Positions 26,862-37,400 of a stretch of DNA of 64,000 bases are shown piece after piece; the first letter of the stretch is position 1; every line of letters starts with the position of its first letter. This stretch comes from Knoellia sinensis KCTC 19936. Its GTDB lineage: Bacteria > Actinomycetota > Actinomycetes > Actinomycetales > Dermatophilaceae. The stretch is from assembly GCF_000768705.1 (NCBI RefSeq), contig NZ_AVPJ01000009.1:1-64000 (forward strand), given 5' to 3'. Below the pieces are notes generated by a model. That model had not been told where the DNA came from, did no database searches, and was given only the letters and a program-made list of their open reading frames with translations. Both the position numbers and the translations under genes were made by a program.

Positions 26862-27776
26862 GTGCCAGAGCTGCCCGAGGTCGAGGTCGTCCGTCGTGGC
26901 CTCCAGGATCACGTCGCCGGGCGCCGGATCGTCTCCGCGGCCTTCACCGGGGCGCGAGTGGCGCGCCGTCACGTCGCTGGGCCGATCGACCTTGCGGAGC
27001 GCATCGTCGGCCTCGACGTCGTTGAGGCTCGACGTCGCGGCAAGTACCTGTGGTTGGTCCTCGGCGACGATGGCCACCCCGGGCTCGGCCTCATCGCCCA
27101 CTTGGGAATGAGCGGGCAGCTGCTCGTCGAGGCCTCCGATGCCCCGGACGAGAAGCACCTCCATGCCCGGTTCACGTTCAGCGACGGCGACCCCGAGCTG
27201 CGCTTCGTCGACCAGCGCACGTTTGGCGGCTTCGCCCTCGATGACCTCGGCGACGACGGGGTGCCGGACCAGATCCGGCACATCGCTCCAGACCCCTTCG
27301 AGGCGGGATTCGACCAGGCCGCCGTGGTCCGCCGGATCAAGGCCAGTGACAGCGCCGTCAAGAGGATGCTGCTGCATCAGGGCGTGGTGTCCGGGATCGG
27401 CAACATCTATGCCGACGAGGCACTGTGGCGGGCGCAGGTGCACGGCGAGCGACCCTCGAGCACCCTGACCAAGCCGACGATCTCACGCGTTCTCGACCAC
27501 GCACGGGATGTCATGGCGGCCGCCCTGCTCGAAGGGGGCACGAGCTTCGACGCGCTCTATGTCAACGTCAACGGAGCGTCCGGATACTTCGACCGGTCCT
27601 TGCACGCCTACGGGCAGGAGGGGGAGCCGTGCGCGCGCTGCGGGACGCCGATCCGCCGCGAGCAGTTCATGAACCGCTCGTCGTTCTCCTGCCCGAAGTG
27701 TCAGCCGCGACCGCGCGTTCGGCGGACTCTGCCCCCGCGCTCACGCGCACTGGCTCGGATGTCGTCCAGGACGTAG
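26862..27776 (+). CDS. mutM: Formamidopyrimidine-DNA glycosylase
   Basis: The 304-residue enzyme excises 8-oxoguanine and formamidopyrimidines. The N-terminal [13 protein letters not shown] provides the catalytic Pro/Glu. The helix-two-turn-helix lies around [18 protein letters not shown] near residue 170. The C-terminal zinc finger is CARC...CPKC near 257-276. The protein continues about 28 residues past the finger because its 3' end runs 76 bp into the convergent aconitase gene; that Arg-rich tail is not part of the usual family. Confidence 0.95.
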   Translation: MPELPEVEVVRRGLQDHVAGRRIVSAAFTGARVARRHVAGPIDLAERIVGLDVVEARRRGKYLWLVLGDDGHPGLGLIAHLGMSGQLLVEASDAPDEKHLHARFTFSDGDPELRFVDQRTFGGFALDDLGDDGVPDQIRHIAPDPFEAGFDQAAVVRRIKASDSAVKRMLLHQGVVSGIGNIYADEALWRAQVHGERPSSTLTKPTISRVLDHARDVMAAALLEGGTSFDALYVNVNGASGYFDRSLHAYGQEGEPCARCGTPIRREQFMNRSSFSCPKCQPRPRVRRTLPPRSRALARMSSRT

Positions 27777-30361
27777 GGCAGCAGGCCGCCCGCCAGGTAG
27801 TACTGGCGTTCGCGCTCGGTGTCGAGGCGAATGGTCACCTCGAACTCCGTCGTGCGACCCGTCCGCGGATGGGTTGCTCGCACCCGGGCAGCGCGCGAGG
27901 CGAGTCCGTCCGCGTCCACACCGGTGATGTCGAAGACCTCGTGCCCGTCGAGGCCGAGCCGAGCCACGTCCTCGCCCGTGGAGAACTCCAGGGGCAGCAC
28001 CCCCATGTTGGCGAGATTCGAGCGGTGGATCCGCTCGAAGGACTCAGCCAGCACGGCCCGGACGCCCAAGAGAGCCGTGACCTTGGCCGCCCAGTCTCGG
28101 GAGGATCCGGAGCCGTACTCCTTGCCCCCGATGACCAACAACGGGGTTTCCATGTGTGAGTACGCCCGCGCTGCGGTGGGCACGTCGACCACTTGGGGCT
28201 CTTGGGCTGTCAGGTCGAGCGTGTGGCCACCGGGAAGGCCCGGGACGAGATGGTTGACCAGGCGCTGATTGCCGAATCCGCCGAGCTCCATGACCTGCCA
28301 GTTGCCGCGCCGGGAGGCGTAGCTGTTGAGGTCACGGATGTCGACCCCTCGAGCGGTCAGGAACCTCCCGGCGGGACTGCTGCTCGGGATCCGGCCGGCC
28401 GGACAGATGTGGTCTGTCGTGACTGAATCCCCCAGCAGTTCCAGAACGCGGGCGCCCCGAATTTCGCCGTGGTCGGGTCGGGGCGTCGGATGCACGAAGG
28501 GTGGCGGCTGCAGGTAGGTCGAGTCGGGGTCCCACGCGAAGGTCGGGCCCTCGGGGGCCTCCAGCGAGCGCCAATTCTCATCGCCATCGAAGAGGGTGGC
28601 ATAGGCACGTCTGAACATCTCTGGTGTGAGCGCCCCGCGCGCGGCTTCCGCGACCTGTTCGTCCGATGGCCACAGGTCAGCCAGCATGACGGGGCGTCCA
28701 TCTGCGTCGAGCGCGAGCGGCTCGGACGTGAGGTCGAGATCTGTTCGGCCCGCGAGTCCGAAGGCGACGACGAGCGGCGGCGAGGCGAGGAAGTTGAGCG
28801 ACACGTCGTTGTTGATTCGCCCGTCGAAGTTGCGGTTGCCGGACAGGACGGCGGCCGCCGCGAGCCCCTCATGGCGCACGAGCGTCGTCATCTCCGGGAG
28901 GAGGTCGCCGGAGTTGCCGATGCACGTCATGCAGCCGTACCCGACCAGCCCGAACCCGAGTTCCTCCAGGGGTTCGATCAATCCGAGGTCGTGAAGGTAG
29001 TCCGTGACGACGGTCGATCCGGGCGCAAGGCTGGTCTTGACCCATGGTGGTGTACGGAGGCCGCGCCGCACCGCGTTACGGGCCAGGAGGCCCGCCGCGA
29101 TCATCACGGCTGGGTTCGACGTGTTGGTGCACGACGTGATCGAGGCGATGGCCACCGCTCCGTGCCCCGGCGACTTTTCGGGCATGGGTGTGTCGGGAAC
29201 CGCCTCCCCAACCACCTTCGGGACGTCACCCAAACCGACACGATCCTGGGGGCGACGGGGGCCGGCGACGCTGGGCGCGACCTGATCGAGATCGAACTCG
29301 ACGACGTGGTCGAAAACCGGCGGGCTCGAGGGGTCGTGCCACATCTGTTGCGCCTCGAAGTAGTCGCGGACCAGGCCGACGTGCTCCGGGGCACGACCGG
29401 TGAGCGTGAGGTAGTCGAGCAGACGCGCGTCCGGTGGAAAGACGGCACAGGTGGACCCGAACTCGGGACTCATGTTGGCGATGGTGCAGCGTGTCTCGAC
29501 AGTCGTGGCGGCGACGCCGGGGCCGAAGAACTCCACGAAGGAGCCCACGACCCCGGTCTGCCGCATGCGCTCGGTCAGCGCGAGGACGAGGTCCGTCGCG
29601 GTGACGCCGGGACGCAGTTCACCCATGAGTGAGACGCCGACAACGGGTGGAATGAGCATGGAGACCGGTTGCCCCAGCAGTGCGGCCTCCGCTTCGAGCC
29701 CGCCGACACCCCAGGCCAGGACCGCCAGCCCGTTGACCATGGTCGTGTGGGAGTCGGTGCCCGCGACGGTGTCCGGGAAGATCAGTCCGTCACGCGCAGT
29801 GACGACGTCAGCGAGGTACTCGATGTTGACCTGGTGCATGATCCCCGCGCCCGGAGGCACGATGCGCAGGGTTTCGAAAGCCTGCTGCCCCCACTTGAGG
29901 AAGCGGTAGCGCTCACTGTTGCGTTCGTACTCGCGACGCACGTTGAGCTGTGGCGCGTCGGGACGCCCGAATAAGTCGGTGACCACGGAGTGGTCCACCG
30001 TCATGTGGGCAGGGAGTCGGGTATCGACGACCTGAGGGGTCAGACCTTCGGCCGCAGCCGCGTCACGCAGCGCTGCCAGATCGGTCAGCACGGGGACGCC
30101 GTTGGTGTCGTGCAGGAAGACGCGACTCGGGTGGAAGGCAATTTCGGCCGGGTCGTGCACGGTCCCGGAGCGGCCCCGCGCCACCGCGGCGGCGATGTCA
30201 GCGGCGCCGACCAAGCCCGAGGACCGGTTGCGGAGCAGATTCTCGAGAACCACCTTGAGGCTGAACGGCAGCCGCTCGGAACCGTCGACTTCGGGGACGG
30301 AGAAGTATCCGTGCCGGGCGCCGCCGGAGACCAGGGTTCTGGGTTCGGGTGTGGTGTTCAT
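27701..30361 (-). CDS. acnA: Aconitate hydratase (AcnA type)
   Basis: The 886-residue hydratase interconverts citrate and isocitrate. The cluster ligands are [14 protein letters not shown] near residue 425 and [12 protein letters not shown] near 490. [15 protein letters not shown] near 198 and [14 protein letters not shown] near 757 (active-site Ser/Arg) are also seen. The length is normal. It is the second gene of a pair with a GntR/FCD regulator (6-base gap) and not with a TetR-type AcnR as in corynebacteria. It may be a second aconitase or act on 2-methyl(iso)citrate; the sequence does not settle this. The 3' end overlaps mutM by 76 bp. Confidence 0.9.
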   Translation of the reverse strand: MNTTPEPRTLVSGGARHGYFSVPEVDGSERLPFSLKVVLENLLRNRSSGLVGAADIAAAVARGRSGTVHDPAEIAFHPSRVFLHDTNGVPVLTDLAALRDAAAAEGLTPQVVDTRLPAHMTVDHSVVTDLFGRPDAPQLNVRREYERNSERYRFLKWGQQAFETLRIVPPGAGIMHQVNIEYLADVVTARDGLIFPDTVAGTDSHTTMVNGLAVLAWGVGGLEAEAALLGQPVSMLIPPVVGVSLMGELRPGVTATDLVLALTERMRQTGVVGSFVEFFGPGVAATTVETRCTIANMSPEFGSTCAVFPPDARLLDYLTLTGRAPEHVGLVRDYFEAQQMWHDPSSPPVFDHVVEFDLDQVAPSVAGPRRPQDRVGLGDVPKVVGEAVPDTPMPEKSPGHGAVAIASITSCTNTSNPAVMIAAGLLARNAVRRGLRTPPWVKTSLAPGSTVVTDYLHDLGLIEPLEELGFGLVGYGCMTCIGNSGDLLPEMTTLVRHEGLAAAAVLSGNRNFDGRINNDVSLNFLASPPLVVAFGLAGRTDLDLTSEPLALDADGRPVMLADLWPSDEQVAEAARGALTPEMFRRAYATLFDGDENWRSLEAPEGPTFAWDPDSTYLQPPPFVHPTPRPDHGEIRGARVLELLGDSVTTDHICPAGRIPSSSPAGRFLTARGVDIRDLNSYASRRGNWQVMELGGFGNQRLVNHLVPGLPGGHTLDLTAQEPQVVDVPTAARAYSHMETPLLVIGGKEYGSGSSRDWAAKVTALLGVRAVLAESFERIHRSNLANMGVLPLEFSTGEDVARLGLDGHEVFDITGVDADGLASRAARVRATHPRTGRTTEFEVTIRLDTERERQYYLAGGLLPYVLDDIRASARERGGRVRRTRGRG

Positions 30362-30367
30362 CGTCGG

Positions 30368-31033
30368 TCAGGCGCCGCTCTCCAGTGCCGTGAGGGCGCG
30401 TCGGCCCAAACTGTGCGCAATGTGCTCGCGCATCACTTGGGCAGCGCGCTCGGTCTCACCGGCAATGACGGCGCTCGCCAGCGCCTCGTGCTCACGACGC
30501 ACTCGCTCAACGTCCATGGAGCCGGCCGACTCGCGCAGGCCCAGTTGGCGGTAGCGGTCGGCCTTGTCCCACAGGCCTTCGAGGATTTCGACCAGCGGTG
30601 CGTTGGCCGACGCGGTGTACAGCGTTCGGTGGAAGTCGCGGTGGGCGGCAAAGGCCTCGACGCCGACGCTCGCGGTCAAGGGCTCCAGAGTCTGCAGGGT
30701 CCGCGAGATGCGGGCGATGTCGGCGTCGCTGCGGCGCTGGGCGGCCAGTTCCACGGCGAGGGGATCGAGGCTCATCCGGACTTCAAAGAGGCTGCGGGCC
30801 TCGCTCTCGGTGAGGTCGGTGACCTGGGCGTTGCGGTAGCTGTCGAGCCTCACGAGGCCTTCGGTGGAGAGCCGTTTGAGCGCTTCGCGCACAGGCGTGG
30901 TGCTCATCGACAACTCGGCCGAGAGCACTTCCTGGTTCACGACCGTCCCGGCTGCGAGCTCGTCGGCGAGGATGCGCCGCTTGATCTCGCTGTACGCGTA
31001 CTCGCTCTTGGTGAAGACAGGCCCATCGGGCAT
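30368..31033 (-). CDS. GntR-family transcriptional regulator (FadR/FCD subfamily)
   Basis: The 221-residue regulator starts at the ATG with GGAGGT 8 bases upstream; a longer TTG-started ORF is less likely. The winged HTH is about residues 8-70 (YSEIKRRILADELAAGTVVNQ, TTPVREALKRLSTEGLV). The all-helical FCD effector domain is about 80-210 with Asp/His metal positions in FEVRMSLDPLAVELA and HRDFHRTLY. FCD domains bind organic acids. Cotranscription with acnA suggests control of this aconitase by a carboxylate, an inference from context. Confidence 0.88.
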   Translation of the reverse strand: MPDGPVFTKSEYAYSEIKRRILADELAAGTVVNQEVLSAELSMSTTPVREALKRLSTEGLVRLDSYRNAQVTDLTESEARSLFEVRMSLDPLAVELAAQRRSDADIARISRTLQTLEPLTASVGVEAFAAHRDFHRTLYTASANAPLVEILEGLWDKADRYRQLGLRESAGSMDVERVRREHEALASAVIAGETERAAQVMREHIAHSLGRRALTALESGA

Positions 31034-31076
31034 GGCAGCGACCTCCGGTCCTGGGAATGATTCTTGCAACCTACAT

Positions 31077-31090
31077 CCTATAACCTATAA
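31077..31090 (-). promoter_or_regulatory. AT-rich direct repeat upstream of the GntR-acnA pair
   Basis: On the minus strand TTATAGG occurs twice in direct succession, about 45-60 bases before the GntR start. It is conspicuously AT-rich for this genome and probably holds the promoter or the regulator's binding site. Confidence 0.4.
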
Positions 31091-31130
31091 GACCAAGCCC
31101 TGAAAGAGCGAGGAAGCCGGATCAGCGTGC

Positions 31131-31568
31131 TCAGGCGGGGGTGTGGTTCTCGGCCCAGGCCTTCTCGATGAGCTCGCGCAGGACGGAGTCGTCGACGTCG
31201 GAGAGCCGCTTGATGTAGAGGCAGCCCTTGCCCGTCGTGTGCTTGCCGAGCCGCCCGAGCAGATCCTCGTTGGAGCCGTAGTAGGTCAGGCCGTAGAGGG
31301 TGAGCGCCGCCTTGCGCGGAGCCAGCCCGACGGCGAACCACTCCCGCTCCTTGCCGTCCGCCGTCGTGTAGGGCTGGCGGCCGAAGCCCACCATCGAGGT
31401 ACCCCAGAGGACGGGTTCGGCGCCCGTCACCTCGCGCATGACGCGCAGCACCTCCTGCGCGTCCTCGCGGCGTGCGGCCGGCTCGACCGAGGCGAGGTAG
31501 GCGTCCACGTCATCGTGCGTCGGCTTGGTCGAGCGGTCACCGTGGTCTGGTGGGGTGGGCAGCGTCAT
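31131..31568 (-). CDS. DUF1801 domain protein
   Basis: The 145-residue protein belongs to the DUF1801 (YdhG-like) group. Central features are VLWGTSMVGFGRQPY and WFAVGLAPRKAALTLYGL, and a GKGCLYIKRLSDVD block near residue 115. Its ATG overlaps the stop of the upstream acyltransferase gene in an ATGA junction, so translation is coupled. The function of the family is unknown; iron-chaperone-like fold members exist, but I see nothing to confirm such a role. Confidence 0.8.
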   Translation of the reverse strand: MTLPTPPDHGDRSTKPTHDDVDAYLASVEPAARREDAQEVLRVMREVTGAEPVLWGTSMVGFGRQPYTTADGKEREWFAVGLAPRKAALTLYGLTYYGSNEDLLGRLGKHTTGKGCLYIKRLSDVDDSVLRELIEKAWAENHTPA

Positions 31569-33535
31569 GGTCGGGGGAGCTCCTTGAGCGTGACGGTCTT
31601 TCCGGTATGCCGTTCGCTCAGGTCCGCGAACGCCTGCCGGATGGTTTCGGCGTAGAGGTGGGCCCCCGTGAGGGAAGGGTGCATGCCGTCGGACTGAAGT
31701 TGGCCCGTGGAGCCCTTGAGCGCGGAGTCCCAGTCGGCGAGGGCGACATTGTCGCGACCCTGGACGAGTTCCTTGAGTTTCGCGTTGTCCGAGGCGATGC
31801 GGTTGATGCGCCCGTGGAGCGTGACGATGACGACCATGCGGTCGGGTCCGAGCGCGTCGAGGGTGGCCCGGGCACGCTCGACGTCGGTGCCCGCGTTGGT
31901 CCCCAGGGCCAGGATCACGGCGCGCCGGTTGGCCTTGCCTCGCTGCGTCACGATCATGAGGCCCTCGGCCCACTGTCGGTTGGAGCGGGCGTCCATCCGG
32001 ATGCCGGGGAAGTAGTAGCGCATCGCGTGGATGCTGCCGACCATCATCGAGTCGCCGTAGCCGTCGATCTCGGCCCCGGTGGGCATCGCCCACGTCTGCT
32101 TCCCTGATCGGGGAGCGGGGGCGACGGGGGTCTTGGCCGGCGGCGATGCCGATGGGGACGTCGTGGGCGCCGGTGACGGAGACCCCGATGCTGAGGCGCC
32201 GGGCGTCGGAATGGTGGCCGTGGCCTCGGCGGCGTTGGCATCGAGCAGCTGCTCGACGCGGGTGCGGGTCGGCGCCGTCAGCATGACGATGGTCAGGGTG
32301 ATCGCGAGGACGACGACCGAGGCCCAGACGGCCCGGGCGGTGCGCGTGCCGGCATACCGGATCGTGTGCAGCGCGTGGCGAGCCGATCCTCGGAAGCCGC
32401 GCTCGCGGACAGGGGACTCGATGAAGCGGTAGGACAGGTCTGCGATGGCCGCCGTCACGAGGACGGCCCACAGGCGCGACCAGATGTAGCCGTCCGAGCC
32501 GCGTGTGCCCCAGGGGAGGTCGGCCTCGATGATGAGGATGACCGGCCAGTGCCAGAGGTAGAGGCCGTAGGAACGCTCGCCGATCCAGCGGAGAATCGGA
32601 AGGTCGAGGACTGTCCGCAGGGGAGTGGGTCGCTCCAGGACTCCCAGGACGAGCACGGCGGTCGCCAGCGAGGCCAGCATGATGCCGCCACGGAAGGTGA
32701 AGGACATGGACTCGTCCAGGAGGGCGAACAGCACCACGAGGATCACCCCGGCTCCGGCGACCAGGGGCACGCGCACGCGCTGCCAGACGTCCGTCGAGGT
32801 CCACGCACGGTGCGGGGCCGCCCAAGCGAAGGCCAGGGCCGCGCCGAGCATGAGACCCATGAGGTGGGTGTCCGTGCCGTAGTAGACGCGGGTGGCGCCG
32901 GCGCTCGGATCGAAGCGCAGGGCCATGAGCACGGCGGACCCCAGCGCCAGCGCGACGGCGATGCCGGCTCGGAAACGTGAGGAAGGCGCGAAGCGCACGA
33001 GCGCGAGCGCGACCAGCGGCCACACGAGGTAGAACTGCTCCTCCACCGCGAGCGACCAGAGGTTCATGAGCAATTGCGGGGCGGTGCTGTGGAAGTAGTC
33101 GGAGCCGGCCGCGATCTCGAGCCAGTTGCTCGTGAAGGTGAGGGCGCCGAGGGCCTGCCGCCGGATGCCGACGAGGAGGTCGGTCTCGACGAGGCGTGCG
33201 ATGAGGATGACGCTCGGGACGAGGACGAGGAGTGCGGGCAGGAGCCGGCGGGCGCGCCGCGTCCAGAATCCGCGCAGGTCGACGCGACCCGTGCGCTGGT
33301 GTTCACGCACGAGCAGGGTCGTGATGAGGAACCCGGAGATGACGAAGAAGACGTCGACACCGAGGAAGCCACCGGGCAGCCAGCGGGGGTCGAGGTGGAA
33401 GGCGAGGACGGCGAGGATCGCGGCAGCGCGCAGCCCGTCGAGTCCCGGCAGGCGACCTCCCGGGCGTGCGGGCGCGACGGACCGGGTCTGCGTCGGTGCC
33501 GCCCCGGGGCCCGTCATCGGGCTCTCCACGGTCAT
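31565..33535 (-). CDS. Membrane acyltransferase with C-terminal SGNH-like domain (OafA/OatA type)
   Basis: The 656-residue protein has an N-terminal Acyltransferase-3 domain with about ten membrane segments: GLDGLRAAAILAVLAFHL near residue 30, then FFVISGFLITTLL and FWTRRARRLLPAL. After a Ser/Pro/Ala-rich linker (about 430-470) an extracytoplasmic SGNH-type domain follows with GYGDSMM, LALGTNAG and DGMHPSLTG. Such two-domain proteins O-acetylate peptidoglycan, lipids or surface glycans; the acceptor is unknown here. The ATG lies 7 bases after TAACCT on the same strand. Confidence 0.88.
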   Translation of the reverse strand: MTVESPMTGPGAAPTQTRSVAPARPGGRLPGLDGLRAAAILAVLAFHLDPRWLPGGFLGVDVFFVISGFLITTLLVREHQRTGRVDLRGFWTRRARRLLPALLVLVPSVILIARLVETDLLVGIRRQALGALTFTSNWLEIAAGSDYFHSTAPQLLMNLWSLAVEEQFYLVWPLVALALVRFAPSSRFRAGIAVALALGSAVLMALRFDPSAGATRVYYGTDTHLMGLMLGAALAFAWAAPHRAWTSTDVWQRVRVPLVAGAGVILVVLFALLDESMSFTFRGGIMLASLATAVLVLGVLERPTPLRTVLDLPILRWIGERSYGLYLWHWPVILIIEADLPWGTRGSDGYIWSRLWAVLVTAAIADLSYRFIESPVRERGFRGSARHALHTIRYAGTRTARAVWASVVVLAITLTIVMLTAPTRTRVEQLLDANAAEATATIPTPGASASGSPSPAPTTSPSASPPAKTPVAPAPRSGKQTWAMPTGAEIDGYGDSMMVGSIHAMRYYFPGIRMDARSNRQWAEGLMIVTQRGKANRRAVILALGTNAGTDVERARATLDALGPDRMVVIVTLHGRINRIASDNAKLKELVQGRDNVALADWDSALKGSTGQLQSDGMHPSLTGAHLYAETIRQAFADLSERHTGKTVTLKELPRP

Positions 33536-33542
33536 GCCCCTC

Positions 33543-33548
33543 AGGTTA
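33543..33548 (-). promoter_or_regulatory. Candidate -10 element (TAACCT on minus strand)
   Basis: TAACCT ends 7 bases before ATG 33535 of the acyltransferase gene, a leaderless arrangement divergent from acylphosphatase. Confidence 0.45.
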
Positions 33549-33597
33549 TGGAGGCGCACCGACAGGGTGGCGGAGGCGCGCGGAGGTGGGCGCAACC

Positions 33598-33603
33598 TAC
33601 GAT
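33598..33603 (+). promoter_or_regulatory. Candidate -10 element (TACGAT)
   Basis: TACGAT ends 7 bases before ATG 33611 of the acylphosphatase gene. Confidence 0.5.
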
Positions 33604-33610
33604 CGGCGCC

Positions 33611-33934
33611 ATGGAGACGAGTCTCGACCCCGACGCCGCAGGCCTTCAGCCTGTGCGCATCACGCTGAATGTGCGTGGTCGGGTGCAGGGTGTGGGCTTT
33701 CGCTGGTGGACTCGGGCGCGGGCACTCGAGCTCGGACTCGTCGGCCACGCTCGCAACACCTCGGACGGGCGGGTCGAGGTCGTGGCCCAGGGTCCTCGCG
33801 GCGCCGTTGACCGCTTCGTGGCGCTGTTGTCCGAGCAGCCGTCGACGACCCACCGCCCCGGCGATGTCGTGTCCGTCTCGACTCCGCTCGAGTCCCCGCC
33901 CCGCTCGGACGTTCGCGGATTCATCGAGAGGTGA
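33611..33934 (+). CDS. Acylphosphatase
   Basis: The 107-residue protein has the acylphosphatase signature VRGRVQGVGFRWWTRARA near residue 20, with the catalytic Arg, and GHARNTSDGRVEVVAQG near 45, with the catalytic Asn. The enzyme hydrolyses carboxyl-phosphate bonds. It often sits between mutM and smc in actinobacteria. The start at ATG 33611 is supported by a TACGAT element. The N-terminal 16 residues are a little longer than the minimal family. Confidence 0.92.
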   Translation: METSLDPDAAGLQPVRITLNVRGRVQGVGFRWWTRARALELGLVGHARNTSDGRVEVVAQGPRGAVDRFVALLSEQPSTTHRPGDVVSVSTPLESPPRSDVRGFIER

Positions 33935-34012
33935 GGGGGGAGGATGTCGACGGAGGTGGGCGGACGGCATACCGCGTCGTGGGACGCGCGGCCCACGGGA
34001 GCCGAGCCTTCC

Positions 34013-34018
34013 TACGAT
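34013..34018 (+). promoter_or_regulatory. Candidate -10 element (TACGAT)
   Basis: TACGAT ends 6 bases before ATG 34025 of the chorismate mutase gene. The same hexamer at the same spacing precedes the acylphosphatase gene. Confidence 0.5.
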
Positions 34019-34024
34019 GGACCG

Positions 34025-34312
34025 ATGAGCGACGTCCCTCCCGAGCTGGCCCGACTGCGATCGAGCATCGACAACATCGACGCGGCCCTCGTGCACCTGC
34101 TCGCCGAGCGGTTCAAGTGCACTCAGCAGGTGGGCGAGCTCAAGGCCAGAGAAGGTCTGCCGCCAGCGGACCCTGCCCGCGAGGAACGCCAGATCGCCCG
34201 ACTTCGTGGGCTCGCGGACGAGAGCGGGCTCGATCCCGAGTTCGCCGAGAAGTTCATCAACTTCGTCATCGCCGAGGTCATCCACCACCACAGGACGATC
34301 GCCCAGGGCTGA
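34025..34312 (+). CDS. Chorismate mutase (AroQ type)
   Basis: The 95-residue all-helical protein resembles the AroQ class. LRSSIDNIDAALVHLLAERFK near residue 10 and QVGELKAREGLPPADPAREERQI carry the Arg/Lys residues that bind chorismate, and FAEKFINFVIAEVIHHH forms the last helix. The enzyme converts chorismate to prephenate for Phe/Tyr synthesis. The start at ATG 34025 is supported by TACGAT; the longer ORF upstream is not conserved. Confidence 0.88.
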   Translation: MSDVPPELARLRSSIDNIDAALVHLLAERFKCTQQVGELKAREGLPPADPAREERQIARLRGLADESGLDPEFAEKFINFVIAEVIHHHRTIAQG

Positions 34313-34465
34313 CCTCGGCGCCGACCCGGCTCACCGACCAGTCAGTCACTCTCATCCCACCCGTCACAGGCAACGCAGGCGCGTTCTCAGGTCCCCGACG
34401 GGCGACGACCCCGCCGGTACAGTGATCGCTCAACCCGCTGTCCCCGAGGAACCGAGAGCCATCGC

Positions 34466-37400
34466 GTGTACGTCAAGAGCCTGACCCTCAAGGGGTTCAA
34501 GTCCTTTGCCTCGGCCACGAACCTGCGCCTCGAGCCCGGCATCACCTGCATCGTGGGACCCAACGGCTCCGGCAAGTCCAATGTCGTCGACGCACTCGCC
34601 TGGGTCATGGGGGAGCAGGGGGCCAAGACCCTGCGCGGCGGCAAGATGGAGGACGTCATCTTCGCCGGCACCGCGGGCCGTCCCCCGCTCGGGCGTGCCG
34701 AGGTCAGCCTGACGATCGACAACACCGACGGTGCGCTGCCGATCGACTACACCGAGGTGACGATCACCCGGACGATGTTCCGCAACGGCGGCTCCGAGTA
34801 CTCCATCAACGGGACCCCCAGCCGACTCCTCGACATCCAGGAACTGTTGTCCGACAGCGGAATCGGCCGCGAGATGCACGTCATCGTGGGTCAGGGGCAG
34901 CTCGACGCCGTGCTGCGCGCCACCCCCGAGGAGCGGCGCGGCTTCATCGAGGAGGCCGCAGGCGTCCTCAAGCACCGCAAGCGCAAGGAGAAGGCCCTGC
35001 GCAAACTCGACGCGATGGAGGCCAACCTCACCCGCGTCCACGACCTCACCGGCGAGATCCGTCGCCAGCTGGGACCGCTCGGGCGTCAGGCCGAGGCAGC
35101 GCGCAAGGCGGCCGTCATCCAGGCCGACGCGCGTGATGCCCGCCTCCGCATCGTCGCCGACGACCTCGTCCAGCTGACCTCGACGCTCGAGCAGGAGGTG
35201 GCCGACGAGTCAGCCCTGATCGAGCGCCGCACGACCGTCGAGAACGCCCTCGAGTCACTGCGCTCGCGGATCACCGAGCTCGAGCGCCAGGCCGCGGACG
35301 CCGCGCCGGAGCTGGGTCGCTCCCAGGATCGCTTCGTCCGGCTCCAGTCACTGCGCGACCGCCTCGAGTCGACGGCTTCCGTCGCTCGTGAGCGCGTCCG
35401 CCTCCTGAGCCAGGACGACGTCGACGAGGCCACGACCGGCCGTGACCCCGAGGAGCTGCGCGCTCAGGCCGTTCAGGCCCGCGAGGCTGAGCAGAAGCTC
35501 CTCGCCGAGGTCGCGACGGCGGCCGAGCAGCTCGCGACCGCTGTCACCTCCCGTGAGGAGGCGGAGAAGTCGTATGCCGCGGAGCAGGACCGCTTGTCCC
35601 GTCTCGCCCGTGCCGCGGCCGACCGTCGTGAGGGTTTGGCCAAGCTCGCCGGTCAGGTGGGCGCGCGGCGCAGCCGGATCGAAGCCGGTGAGGCCGAGAT
35701 CGGCCGTCTGCGCGGCATCATCGAGGCATCGCAGACGCGGGCCACGGAGGCCGAGCGCGAGTTCTCCCGGCTCGAGGGCACCGTCGCCCACGACGAGGAG
35801 GGTGAGGAGGGGCTCGACAGCGCCTACGAGACCGCTGCCGAGGAGCTCGCCGACATCGAATCCCGGATTGCCGCGCTCGAAGCCACGGAACGTGAGGCCG
35901 AGCGGGACCGCTCCTCGGCTGCTGCTCGGGTCGAAGCGCTCGGCCTCAGCCTGCGTCGCAAGGACGGTGCAGCCGCACTGCTTGCCGCGTCCGAGTCGGG
36001 CGCGGACTCCACCGACCACGGCATCGTCGGCACCGTGGCTTCGCTGCTCCAGGTGAGCGGGGGACACGAAGGTGCCATCGCGGCCGCGCTCGGCTGGGCC
36101 TCCGAGGCGCTCGCCGTCGGCACGGCCAAGGACGCAGCCCGAGCCGTCGACGCCCTCCGTCGGGACGACCAGGGTCAGGCCGTGCTTCTCGTGGGCGAGA
36201 CAGCAGCCCCCTCGGTGCGCTCGTCGTGGCCGGTGCTCGACGGCTCAGCAGTGTGGGCCCGTGACGTCGTGGCTGCCCCGGCCGAGGTCCTCCCGGCGGT
36301 CGAGCAGTTCCTCGATCGGGTCGCCCTCGTGCCCAGTTCCGAGCACGCGCTCGCCCTGGTCGCCCGGGGTGAGGGCATCACCGCGGTGACCGCCGACGGA
36401 GACGTCTTTGCCCCCGGCTGGGTGCGCGGCGGCTCGAGCAGCGGCCAGTCACTTCTCGAGATCCAGTCGGCCCTCGAGGACGCGCAGGCCGCAATGACCG
36501 CGGCCACGAGCAGGGCCGAGCAGACCCGATTCGGGCTGACGTCCGAGCGCGAGAAGCATGCCGCTGCCACCGAACGGGTCGAGGCCGCTCTCGAGGCACT
36601 CCACGACAGCGACGCCCGGATGGCTGCCGTCGCCGAGCAGTTGGGCGGGCTCCAGTCGACCATCCGCACGAGCCGAGCGGAGGTGGAGCGGACCGAACGC
36701 ACCATCGCCGACGCCGAGGCCGCGCTCGCCACCGACCGGACCGAACTCGAGGCCTTGTCGACCCGGCTCGACGAGGCCAGCGCCGAGCCGACGGAGTCCG
36801 AGGACCCCTCGACCGACGAACGCGACGCCCTCGAACTCGCGGCCAGTCGTGCCCGCACGGCCGAGACCGAGCTGCGCCTGACCCTGCGCACCAAGGAGGA
36901 GCGTGCACGCTCGCTCAAGGGCCGCGCAGACTCCCTCGAAGGTGCCGCCCGCAACGAGATCCAGGCCCGCGAGAAGCTCCGCCAGCGGCAGGAGCGCCGC
37001 CGCCGCGAAGCGACGATCGCCGACGCCGTGAGCCAAGCGGCGGCATACGCCACGGACAAGATGGCGACCGCGCTGGAACGGGCCGCTCGACTGCGCGAGG
37101 AGGCTGAGCGCCAACGGACCGAGCGTGACACGGCCGTCCAGTCCCTGCGCCTCGAGATGGCCACGCACCAGGACGAACTGCGCGAACTCACCGACTCCGC
37201 ACACCGTGACGAGGTGGCTCGGGCCCGCCAGATCGCGCGCATCGAGCAGCTCCAGGCCAAGGCCGTCGAGGAACTCGGCATGGACCCTGACGTCCTCATG
37301 GAGGACTACGGCCCACACCAGCTCATCCCGTTCGTCGCCGGCCCGGACCACGAGGGCGACGTGCCGATGCCGACCCCGTTCGTGCGCGACGAGCAGGAGA

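Noticed and set aside
31131-33023. A 630-codon minus-strand ORF as a single large protein
   Set aside because: Only the last 145 codons match a known family (DUF1801). The rest overlaps the acyltransferase gene in another frame, and ATG 31568 is coupled to that gene's stop.
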